Shown: piece by piece, positions 31,603 to 44,233 of the stretch
Position numbering within the stretch: position 1 is the first letter of the stretch
Layout of the letters: each line of letters starts with the position of its first letter
From: Suillus spraguei
Taxonomy: Eukaryota > Basidiomycota > Agaricomycetes > Boletales > Suillaceae
NCBI GenBank assembly: GCA_016800925.1
Contig: JABCPU010000168.1
Location: forward strand, 1-64,000
Reading direction: 5' to 3'
Length of the DNA stretch: 64,000 nucleotides
The notes under the pieces: generated by a model
The model's database searches: none
What the model saw: the letters and a program-made list of their open reading frames with translations, nothing else
What the model was told of the DNA's origin: nothing
Made by a program: the position numbers and the translations under genes

Positions 31603-32520
31603 TCAACTACGCTTTCCCAGTCCACACAAGACTAACGCAGCTCGCATCATATCGTCGTCCTGAATCGCACTTTTTCTTCCGTTTACTACTATAGGTGCAA
31701 ACTTCAAGTTCCGAGCCACGTGCCCGCGCTTCTGGAAGGGAAATGCAGTGCTCTTATTCCAGGCGTCATCTCCAGCTCCTAAGCTCCCTTCCGGTGTAAC
31801 AGCTTCTATTTCTTCCTCTTCCGTTTCGGCACCTGCATCGGCTTCTTGACGCCTTCCAGATAGGCGTGCCGCAGCACATGCCCATTCAAGGGTGCGCCCG
31901 CTGCCCACAAAGTCTACCAAGTCACGCGCAGGAGGGCTGGCAGGTGCCAGTGGAGAAGAGGGCATATTGTCCCAAAGTGATGCGTGTGGATTACGAGGCT
32001 TCGTAGGTGTGCGGGGTGGTTGGAGACGCGATTCGGAACGTGCTGCGACACGGTCAAGGGAGGGGCGCGGGCGCGGAGGCGTTATTCGTCTCCGTGGAGT
32101 GTGCAAGCTCGAAAAAGAGCCTGATCGGGAATGGATGTAACGTGACGAAGAAGCATGTCCGTGCGTGAGTGGTGGAGAGGAAGAGCCATCTTCATTGGAG
32201 ATGTTCGTCGCATTGTGGAGGGCCACTTTGCGCTCCGTCTGACGTTTATTTTGGAACCATATAGTGACAGATTTTATTTCCCTGTGGAAAATGCGTCAGA
32301 TATGGAGCAAGTCAGCATCGGTCTTAAGAATAACATACATTCCTGCTGTATTCGCGAGGGCTTCGCGTTCTTCTCGTGTCGGGTGGGAAGTCTGATGGAA
32401 GAGCTGTTCTAGCATCATGAGCTGAACAGTGGAAAAGCGTTTGCGCGTACGACGCGCAGTATCGTCTGCGGAAGATATGCTGGCCATCGAGGATGTCCTG
32501 GAGAGTGTAGCTGATTCCAT
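31603..32520 (-). CDS. Homeodomain transcription factor
   Basis: Exons (minus) 32339-32520 and 31603-32281 give 286 residues. The homeodomain spans about residues 18-80: basic N-terminal arm RRTRKRFS, helices 1 and 2 around MLEQLFHQTSHPTREEREAL, and recognition helix VTIWFQNKRQTERK. The intron falls inside the domain, just before the recognition helix. The canonical WFQNKR and the 60-residue length indicate a typical (non-TALE) homeodomain. The rest is Ser/Pro/Arg-rich and disordered, with an acidic patch (ETEEEEIEAV). Related basidiomycete homeodomain proteins regulate fruiting-body development, but orthology is not shown here. The upstream in-frame GTG codons are not needed; ATG at 32520 was chosen. 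Confidence 0.85.
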
Positions 32521-33034
32521 GGTGGACACAGAATGTTGGGAGGAAGGACGGGGAATCGGGTACACGCTTATTTAAGGTGACTACATGCCAACACGCCGCC
32601 TCCAGCAAACAAGAAACGCGGTAGCGGAGATCAAATACGCGCCCACCACGTGACCGCGTTAAGCTATCCCCATCGATCCACTGCTAGTCAGCAGATTGTT
32701 AACTTGTCAAGTCAATGCCTTTCTACGTTGTTGAATGTCCTTTCGCGCACAATTAATTCGCAATCCGGTAGTTACCTCTCCATGACCGACACGTTGCAAT
32801 TTTAACTTGAGATCAGTATCAGCTTCTCACAGTAACCCTAGACTAGTAATGATCACATCACGAGGACTGTGCGTGGGCAGCCACCCCATGGTAGGGATAA
32901 TCGGGTGAATATAAGAAGAGGTATTACAATCTTCGGTGTGAATTGGCATGCCTTAATTAGCACAAGCATTCCGAGTCAAAGCAATTTTCAGAACAAGGTC
33001 AAAAGTACTAGGATGGATATGGTGAAACTTTAGC
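32521..33034. other. Intergenic
   Basis: Promoter of the homeodomain gene and 3' region of the uL2m gene. No gene seen. Confidence 0.4.
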
Positions 33035-34203
33035 TTAAGAACCACCCGCGCGCTTCTCCTTGCCCCTAGGGCGTTCCCGGATGACCATCTTATTACTGTT
33101 CTTGGGGCCTTTGGGTCCAGGTTTACGCGTACGTTTGCCTTTCGTGGCCCAACCCCAAACAGAGACAGGATGCTTGTTGGATTTGGATTTACCACGTCCA
33201 CCACCATGAGGATGATCCTTGCTAAAATTCCAAATGCAAAAGCGTGACTAAATATAATGCACGCAATTGACTGATAGAAAAATACTGACGCATTCATGGC
33301 AACACCTCGAACTCGTGGTCTCCACCCCAACCACCGATTTCTCCCCGCCTTTCCTATCTTCCTCCCTTTCCAATTAAGGTTGCTTACGCGTCCAATTGTA
33401 GCGCAACAATCCTGTAGGACTTGACGGATTTCGCCACTTTGGAGGCGCACGTGACTATACCGTCCAGACTCGTCGTGGTGCACGACCTGAGCAAAGGAAC
33501 CAGCAGAGCGCACGAGTAATGCCTTTCCCGTAGGTGAAAGTGCGACACAGTGAATGACCGTGCCAGTAGGGATGAATCGAATAGGAAGAACATTGCCAGG
33601 CCTAACCGTTCTGGCGCGGAGTATACCCGTGGTTTCAGGCATACCCATCCTATAGCTCTGCACCACATCTCCCGGTCTCATTCCCTCAGTAGCAAGTATG
33701 TATTTCCACTTTGCCTTCCCCTCCGCATTGGCATCTCGTGCTTTGATAAGAGCGATATGTGCTGAGCGTCCGGGATCGTATTCAATACGGATGACATCGT
33801 ACTCTCCAGGCTCGGTGCGCATAAAGTCGATGAGACGTACACGACGCCTGTGCCCACCACCGCGAAAGCGGACGGTGATGCGGCCGTGAGAGTTACGACC
33901 ACCATGTTTGCGGAGGCAAGCCGTTAGTAGACGAACGGGCCTCCCTTCGTAGATGTGGTTATTTATGGGTCGACGAAGGTGACGAATACCGGGAGAAACA
34001 GGTTTATAGGTCTTGAAGACGTTGTTGTCGACATCTAAAGATGTAGCTTTAGGCTCATCTTTTGAGGCTTTTGCAAAATGTGTAGCATAAGTGCGAGCTA
34101 CAGAGTTGGTTGCGGTGGTGGTTCGGAATGCATTTGTTAATGTCCGAGAACTCGACGGAGCACCTAATGACGAAAAAGTGCATAGTGCACGAACGCACAA
34201 CAT
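33035..34203 (-). CDS. rml2: Mitochondrial large-subunit ribosomal protein uL2m
   Basis: Exons (minus) 33290-34203 and 33035-33221 give 366 residues with matching phases across a 68-nt intron. The start is a Ser/Thr/Arg-rich, acid-poor mitochondrial presequence (about residues 1-45). The uL2 fold follows: [20 protein letters not shown], a [12 protein letters not shown] beta strand, [31 protein letters not shown] and [29 protein letters not shown]. Exon 2 carries [10 protein letters not shown], the conserved uL2 loop close to the peptidyl transferase centre. The intron splits the VAMN-(A)KDHPHGGG motif. The gene is divergent from RVB2. Confidence 0.93.
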
Positions 34204-34433
34204 GCCGTGGTCTGTCGACGGAACAGCACCTGAGGCCCCCAAGTAAATATGCTGAAATGGAAAATGTAGAAATTATTTTTAGCAAGTCGAAGAGGAATGT
34301 TATTTGCTCGGAACAAACAGACGCGCCCTCTGCTCATTCACGCAACAATGGTAGGAGAACTCTTAGATTCAAGCTTGTTTGCTATATTCAACATGTTGAT
34401 GCTAATTATCAGGCTGCTCAAATATCTACAGGA
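34204..34433. promoter_or_regulatory. Divergent promoter between uL2m and RVB2
   Basis: Only about 230 bp separate the two start codons, so the two housekeeping genes probably share a bidirectional promoter. No core element stands out by eye. Confidence 0.5.
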
Positions 34434-36120
<1,687 letters not shown>

Positions 36121-36900
36121 GTGCACTACATTGCGTAGTGTGTGACTGCTTTGGAGGGAGGAACGATTTATTTGCGCCATGAGCAATCATACTCGCTTGG
36201 CGGAATTTATCTGATAGTGCGCCAGGTTTCACATGTGCAAAAGCGCACAGTCCTCTTTTCTTTTCATAAATAAAATCTGTGTCATGTTTTTCTTCCAGTT
36301 TTTATGAGATGTCACCTAATAGACTGGTGAGCAGCTTGTCTGTAGTGATAGACTGGCTGGTTGCCAGTCTAAGACGTGACTGCCTGTCTTATGAATGTAT
36401 CTCGTCATTTACTAATCAAGTTCAACTTTGTAGCGTCATTTCCATTTCATTCCGTCCAGTACCAAGTCGACTTTGCCACAAATCCACTCATGGAATCCTA
36501 AGCAAATATAATTTGGATCAACTTCGGTGACTACTGCCGACACTGGAAAAACGACCTAGAATGCAAATTGAAGCCAAGGTACAAGTGCTGGTAAAGTCCA
36601 GTGTGTTGAAATGTAAGCAGCAAGCTCGAATGTACAATAGGGTAGGGTGTATATAAAAATAAATGTGATATGCAGGATATACGTGTGGGGTACACGTCAA
36701 AGGCAGCGAGAACGAGCGAGCGAGTGTGATGTCAAACGAGTGTGGTGGAACTATTTTAGCTATAGTATATTACAGGAAGCTAAAACTGAAAGCAGCGCAG
36801 TGCAACGTATCAGTCAAATTCCCATTGTGGCTGGGTCTGCCGAGTGATGAGCCTGAGGATTGGGGCTCATGGATTTATGTAGTATGGTAGGGAGCGCGGA
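36121..36900. other. Intergenic
   Basis: 3' regions of RVB2 and the convergent membrane-protein gene. ORFs at 36279-36530 and 36647-36847 show no recognisable content. Confidence 0.4.
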
Positions 36901-38934
36901 TCAGGGTAGAAATTCCTTACTGTCCTTCTCTGTTCCGCATGCGGTATCACAACCCCCTTTGGACTCGATGTCCCCAATATCGTAGTCCTCGCATGGGTCG
37001 TCGATGACAGACACAACGGTGGTCTCCACATTGACGTTCAAGTGTGCCTAGATACCATCGTTAGCACGATTTATGAGGCGAACAGTAATGTATACGTACG
37101 CCCTTGTTAGGCGAGAGAGGGCCTAGGATGCGCTATTGTAATCCACAAATCACAAGACCAGTAAGTATCACCGTAAAATGAATGGATATGGAATACAAAC
37201 AGATGACTTGTGAATGTTTGAAGAAGCAGGGTACACATCAGCATCGCGCTGACTCGATAAGGTACGGTCTGAACGCAAGCGCTTCCGTGTGTTCAATCTA
37301 ATAAATGTCAGTTGGCTAGGAGAAGGACATGCAGATCCGACGCACGTAGCAAGAAGGGAGTTGGCATACACTAGCCGTAATCATTAGTTATCAGCAGGCT
37401 AGAGTCATGGAATAATACGTACGCTTTGCGATCGCGAAGTGCATTCCAAGGAAGATCAAGTTATGCCGCATGACCATCCACTAGTTTGCGCATTAGAAGA
37501 CACTCAGCTGAAAATAGACAAGTCTTACGCAAATGAGAGATGCAATTGTGACAGCGCTAAAAGGAAATATTAATTACACCCTGAATGATGATATTAAGCT
37601 CTTACCAAGTGAAGCTTCCAGTCTCGAGTGTGTACAAGATCAATGAGTTGATGATGTGGTTCATGCTAATAACTTATCAGATGGGATAAACATGAGGTGA
37701 CGGTGAAAAGCCATACGTCGCGAAACCAGTGCGACTCCGTCCAAGGAAGATAACCATGACCGTGGTGATGCAGAATTCCACAGACGCAGATAGGGTGACA
37801 CCAAGAGTGAATATCCACTACATTACGGAGTCAGCTTTTGAGCGGTGTCCTTGGCGTTTCCGCCCACTTACTGATGGGAATGGCTTGATGAATAAGGAGT
37901 AGTGGCGGAGCCGTATGCTAGGAAAGCTTGCATCAGGAAATAAAATACGATAAACATACTGTGAGACTCACATTTCACTGGTCGAAACTTGCAAGACCCG
38001 TCATTAATTATCAAACGAAAAAAATACCCAGAGTAACGTACCACATGCAGCCACTGCATTTTTGTGAGTACAAACAATTGAAAATGAGAATAAAGTAACT
38101 CACGAAGACGCAAAAATGCCAAGAAGACCTTATCATCAAAAATTAGATTTAACGACGGTAAACTGTCGTAGGTGGACCACGTACAATGGGTGCAGCTAAA
38201 TACCACCTCTTGGTCACTAAAAAAAGCTTAGCTTGCTATACGGTAATCGGTTTCAATTACTGACGTTTACGGACTCTGTTCGCAAGAAACTGCACAGGAA
38301 AAAACATTTAAATCACTACCACAATAATTCAGTGCAGAAGCGACGAACCAGTGGACAAGGAAGGTGACTGCAGCAGTTATGGCGACAGAAAGCTACAGAC
38401 AGCATTATTAGACAGATCGGTTGACCACTAGGGAGAAATACACGAACACCTAAGGCCCTGAAGTACAGTTATATCAAAAACTAATATAAGAACAGGGCAT
38501 TTCAGTCAACTCACCTTGGGATGAGATCCATCAATTCTGGTTTGGCAAAATTTACGATAACGGATTCCCAGACGGAGGCGATGATAAGAATTGTGTGCAT
38601 CATGTCCAGTGCCCTGCACAACAGTAAAAACATTACAAGCCATGTCATACTTGTACACCCACCAGACAATCACGACCTTGAGCATTTGTGGGGTCAGAAT
38701 GATTTTAAGGAACAAGATGTAACCTGACTCACCAAAATTTTGTTGTTGGTGCTGTCTGAGGGATAAAATTTGAAATAGAGAACGGTTTGAACGAACACAA
38801 TTCCAGTGAGGCTTGACACAAGGTGAGACGCGTTCAAGTTGCATACAAAGCTATACTCACCCGCAGCCAATGCAAGTGCCTAGGAGGATCGCGCCATATA
38901 CCGTGGCGACGGTGGCTACATCACCCGACATCAT
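36901..38934 (-). CDS. DUF6534-type seven-helix membrane protein
   Basis: A many-exon gene on the minus strand. ATG at 38934 starts MMSGDVATVATVYGAILLGTCIGCG (TM1). Clear exons follow at 38733-38811 (LTGIVFVQTVLYFKFYPSD), 38663-38676 and 38515-38613 (ALDMMHTILIIASVWESVIV), then pieces matching ITAAVTFLVHWFVAS, CITTVMVIFLGRSRTGF, MNHIINSLILYTLETGS, WMVMRHNLIFLGMHFAIAK and LYANSLLATLNTRKRLRS, with TGA at 36901-36903. This order and the YANSLLATLNTRKRL end are the signature of the basidiomycete DUF6534 family, whose function is unknown. One junction after 38515 did not resolve in phase by eye, so a small lesion or a missed micro-exon is possible. Confidence 0.75.
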
Positions 38935-41673
38935 GACTTGAGATGAGGGGGCCCGGAGGAGAGTAAAGACAGGAAGTGGAAGCAAGAAAAAACAACCACA
39001 AAAAATGTTTGGGCACACGAACACCTCATGCTTTATGTAGGTACGTGATGATTTAAATTAATGACGAGAAGCTAGTCGAGATCCAACTTTGAAGCATGTT
39101 TTGACCGAATGTCACTGATCTCGTTATCGTGAGCAATAGAATCCTTTTCGACCCTTCTAGTTTGCATAATTAATACGGTAGCGGCACAGCCACATGTTAG
39201 CAGGGTCAGTCTTCTGTCGGTTCCGTCGACCGGTATCGTAGGTTAATGCTTTCAGATTTGCCTTTAAAAACCTTTCTAATATATAGGCGTAGTGCAAATG
39301 AGATTGTATGCTGATGATTTGTATTAACAAACTTGAATAATTTGATTGTGGATATAGAGCAGGTTTTGCTGTGGAGAGTCATCCAGTGGATCGTCGCCTA
39401 CAGCCAAATGAATTCCCACCTTCATCATCCTCCGGCTCTCCACACGCCTTGGCCTGCACAAACACTTCCTCGGCACCTCCCAAAGTCCTGATGAGTCCCC
39501 CAAAAAATCAGGAACCTTGCTGTGCAGCGTTGATTGTGCGGAAGGGAGTCTTAGAGAGGCCGTACTATTAGGCGACGGCGTAAAAGGTCCTGGAGATGCT
39601 TTGCCTTTGGCGTAATAAAATAGCGTTCTGGCATGCAGCATGGTTAGTCATGGCTCAGAAAAAACTATTGTCGCTGAGTTGCGGCGTAATAAATTCATGC
39701 CGTAATTTTACGTCGCCGTCTCCTTCGGACCCAAGGAATGAACAGCGAAATCTGAAAATATGAGAATGATATTACTAGTAGAGTGTACTACGAAGCAGAC
39801 TGGGGAGTCTCTGTCGGTCGACGCGTCAGTGTAACTTGAGTTCTTGAGGTTTACAAAGTCTAGCAGTATACACGTGACCACAGTGCCTGTCAATGCGAAG
39901 CGATTTCAAAGTTCAAGCAGAAGCATGAAGAAAAGTTGAGCCTCACAACAATAACATACGGGTTCTCTGAGTCCATTCTATCAATGTTTGACCCTTCCGA
40001 TATCATTCGGTCCGATAAAAAAACAATTGAACCTTCTTTTCAATTACTCGATTTCAGTGCGATCACAGGCAAGGTGGCTTCGCGAATTAGTGATCGCAGC
40101 TTAGTACATTGTAGTACACGTATCTTGTCAGTATTTTGCAAGTCCGCATCTCAAACACCCGATGATAAGTATCTAGAAGCTGGTTTCATTGATATGAGAC
40201 ACCTCGACGATGCATCTAGAAGCAATTGAAATGCGTTTTGGAAAGATTGTGACGACTCCGACTTCAAGGTTCGAATGAACGGATTCTAAAAGTCGCGGAA
40301 ACCCGTCTTCATTCTTATCGTCAAATGGCAACTCTATCGGTAGTAGCCTCGGGCTCAGACGAGATGCAAGAATGTTACAGCCTGTGACTGCAGTTGTTCC
40401 TGTATATATTCGAGTCAAAGGAGAAACAACAGTCGTCCTTCTATATGGTTAGAGGCTAACATATAATGCAGACTTCGGTAGATTATAGTAAACCCGATTT
40501 GCCAAAACAGATACAAACTTTTAGTGTTAATTTCTAATTACCATAGACATAAGTATCATTGTTTTGCAAATTCAACCCAAATGAACATCGACATCGACAT
40601 CGCAGCTCTAAGTGCTTCCTTGACTGATATTTTTTTATCCTATTTTACTATTTGAACCTACGTAAATATGAGTTGTCGATCTTCGTCGGCACAAAATCAG
40701 TGGCGTGCCTTGATCCCCGGATCTCCGCGTCGCCGAGGGTCAAGCGGATTGTGACTACAGTCACGGTCCCCATTTCTACAGTTTACCAAACAATACCTGC
40801 CACAGCTGCCTGCAAGCCTGATGTTCCCTTCTTCTCTGGATGCGAGTCATTAATGCACAGACGGGTCTTATAGTCAGTCAAGATTTACTCAACATGCATA
40901 CAATTGTGCAAGTGTTTGCGTACTAGCGCAATTTTTCTACAGCCCTCCGAGCTCTTCGCGAACCAAATGTTTCTATCAGAATTCTGTCAGCTTTCCCAAA
41001 TCCGTTTCTTTTCTCGACGCTTTTCTCAGGCTGGGTCCGAAAGCTCAACCAGTGCGGCGCCAGAGATCAAAACATAACCGCCACAAACATAATTTGCGCT
41101 GGCGTCCAATTCATCCTGCAATTCATTCTCATCATATTTACTTCGCTTCCTCCAAGGTACGTTGCGCCCATATATCAAGTCGGAAATTATCATGGGTGAG
41201 TCGTAAGGCGAATCGGCCTTACTAATACGCTTATGTGTTTTTGACTCACTGTCCGTAATACGCAGTTTTCCGGCTGAATATTACCTACTAGCTATTGCAG
41301 GGCAGACGGCGTCTACAAGTTGATCATTCCTTCGCGTCTCGACAGGACAGAACGTGAGGTCTAGGGTCGAGTTGTTCTCAAGTCAGGACGTATCATATGG
41401 GGCAGGTGCGGCCAGTTGATGTCGACGTGGAGCGGTCTGCCTTCTTCGCACGATGAAGTACTGGTATTGAAGTCAGCTGCCTGTCATGTGTTATCTCACT
41501 ATCTGTGTGCGTCAAGTGGTATAAGTTTGAACTTGAAGGTCCTATTTCCACCCATTCACTCTTATAAGTATCCTCTCCTTCGCGGTCCAATTCTCTCAGT
41601 AAGTTTACCAGTACCCACTTTTTCGTATTACTTGTCCGGTTTGACATGATCGCGATTCTCTCGTTACATCAGT
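38935..41673. other. Long gene-poor spacer
   Basis: About 2.7 kb with no recognisable gene. ORFs at 39371-39571 (a 66-codon Ser/Pro-rich ORF with ATG), 39936-40229, 40173-40418 (minus) and 40652-40873 are unconvincing. The 3' 300 bp contains the promoter of the oxygenase gene. Confidence 0.4.
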
Positions 41674-43145
41674 ATGCCTGGAACCACTCTTCCCCCCTTT
41701 CCGGATGACGTGCGAATACATCCGCTCTTGATTATCGATTATGATCTTGTCAAGGTTGGACATAAGGAGGAAATTGAGCGATTGTGGGAGGCTGCGACAA
41801 CTCTTGGATTTGGTAGTACGTCGTAAGAGTTGAATCTTTTGCCGAACATCAGTGGGACCTACTGGATTCGGACAGTTTGAAGAACCATGACGCAGATCAA
41901 GAAGTCGACGACATGTTTGATGTAGGCGCCGAGACACTGGCTTTGCCCCTCGAAGAGCGTATGAAGTTCGAGCAAGGGGACAGCGGACAATCTTTCGGGT
42001 CCGTCATTGATATAGCCCACAAGCGAGTCTTATCATCTTATCTGAATTTTTCATAGATACAAGAAAGCGGGGGCTCAGGCGATCGATGGAACGGGCACGT
42101 ACTTCCAGACCAGATCCGAGTCACTAGTAACAGACTGACACAAATCTAGGCAAATTCGTGGACAATACAGAATTCATGAATATCTCCAAAGACGATGCGC
42201 TTGCGTACCCACAGGTCGTTCACCTCACTTATCCATCGACCATAAACGCTCGCATGGAAAACACGGTTGCACCATTTGTCCGCAAATCTCTCGACGTGAC
42301 ATACGCTGTGTTAAATATATTTAATGATAAGCTTGGACTCCCAGATGGGACTTTGGAGGGTCTGCATGCTATGGATGAGCACAGTGCTTGCGAAGTCAGA
42401 TGTACCCGCAGCCCTCCTGTGCAGGACAAGGCAGCGGTGGACAGAGCTATGCTGGCTGCCCATACTGATTTCGGTAGTCTGGTGGGTCGCTCGATATATG
42501 CGGGTGTTACAGTGACGGAAATTATTGTATTGCCAGACTATCTTGTACAATCGGCTTGGTGGACTCCAAGTGATGCCCCCCGGTCATGACGAGTGGTCCT
42601 ATCTTCGAGTGAGCATGAATCTCGCAAGTACCTGTGGCAGACGGTCATGAATGCATAGCCCATCCCCGGACATGCGATCTGCAATATTGCAGATGCACTG
42701 TCTATCTTCAGTGGAGGTATCCTGCAATCCAACATTCACCGCGTTGTGTATGTACATGTCAGTGTGGACTTGCATGCGCAAACTTGCTAATTTTTCAAAT
42801 CATCATGGATAGTCCACCTCCTGGTGCACAGGCAGAATATGAGCGCTGGTCCCTGGTTTTCTTTACACGTCCGACCAGCTCCAAAGTTCTCCGGGCTCTT
42901 GTTGAATCCAGTCCTATTATCGCAGATGCTGTGAGGAAGCAGCCTGATAGAAACTTTGAGAGTGGTGCTACTGCTGCCGAGTGGCTCGCAAGAAGGGTCA
43001 GGAATCAGAGAATTAACAACAGAAGGGTGAGAATTCCTCTAGTGCGTTAGGCATAGTGGATATGATTGTTGATGTCGACATGTTATAGGGACCAGATACA
43101 TGGGCTGCGAGCCGTGGCACCGAGCACACTCCAACGGCAGCCTAG
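41674..43145 (+). CDS. 2-oxoglutarate/Fe(II)-dependent oxygenase (IPNS-like)
   Basis: Eight exons (41674-41822, 41876-41998, 42057-42094, 42150-42481, 42537-42608, 42659-42747, 42813-43026, 43089-43145) give 357 residues with a total length divisible by three. The N-terminal DIOX_N-type domain includes PLLIIDYDLVKVGH and LGFGSTSLKNHDADQEVDDM. The C-terminal double-stranded beta-helix carries AAHTDFGSLTILYNRLGGLQ (HxD ligands), NIHRVV (distal His) and RWSLVFFTRP (Arg for 2-oxoglutarate). Such enzymes hydroxylate or desaturate small molecules; the substrate is not predictable. The third intron (42095-42149) must be GC-AG (donor GG|GCACGT) to keep frame. No secondary-metabolite cluster is seen around it. 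Confidence 0.85.
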
Positions 43146-44233
43146 GTTGTTGATCGTCTGTACTATTCGACGACCAGAGTGCGCAGCTCCTTTCTATGTT
43201 TTTGGTTCTATGCGAACAATTAAAGTGAAACTTACTATAAATTGAAGAACTTGTTCTTCGCATCGGTTCCGAGTAATTCTGAATTCCGCGAGGTGTAAAG
43301 GAGTTGACATGAAGTGTCCAAGATGACTTCAAGCTCGACTCCGTCTTTTAGATTCCCGAGGTGCGTCACCCTGTGACGAGCGGGGGATGGTAATCAGTCC
43401 GCAACCAGGAAAACGAGTGACGGCTTCGCACAATTAAGGTGTGAGGCCGCGTGAATGGGCGGTACTCGCAACAGACACGACGATAGCAAGAAAGCCATGA
43501 GTCTCGTATCGATAGACCAGATCTCGAAACATTCCACTTGACATAGAGCTCCATATCTCCTGAAGCCGAGTGTGGATGTGGATGTGTTGTTCTAAGTCGC
43601 GGGCGGATCGCCACTCTGCCGTATGTTCGATTCACAACATGTCCTTGAAGCAGCTGCGAAAGTAACTTCGATGTTGAGTGGCATATATATAGTGCAATCT
43701 GATCTATCACAATCCCCGCATGCTCAGGGGAAGCGATCAGTCTCGACAACATACAGAATAGAGGAAATCCAACTGGTCTGTGGGATCAGTATGGTTTCTT
43801 CAGTCATTGCGAGAATCAGGGACACTACATATATCATACGACACCACCAGACTAGATCGGTGCGAATGAACTGAGGGGCATGTGTTTCAAATATGCATGG
43901 TGATTGAAACGGGCACATCAGGCTTAGTATCAAGTGACGATGTATGTTTGGAACTGAGCAGCAGATTAAGAATTTGGCTATTCATGATGTGGCGCACCCA
44001 AGTATCAGGACGTCGATTCGTCGTAAAAATGAAGGGTGTGAACTCGCTCGCAAAGGCCTAGCACAGCAACTTCCAAAGTTCGGTCCTAGTGTAGTTTTGA
44101 ATTCGGGGATTTGAGGAACGACTGTGACCGGTGTGACGGAAATAATTGTTGCGAGTGTGACATGACTGGACAGGACCTTTTACTGACGTTTATCATTGAC
44201 TGGTCTACTAACAGGGGTTTTCATCCTACATAC
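43146..44233. other. Intergenic
   Basis: No gene. Short ORFs on both strands lack family features. Confidence 0.4.

Noticed and set aside
32521..32565. Longer N-terminus for the homeodomain protein
   Set aside because: The upstream start would be GTG; ATG at 32520 is adequate.
34204..34242. Longer N-terminus for uL2m starting before 34203
   Set aside because: The upstream codon is TTG, not ATG, and the presequence from 34203 is complete.
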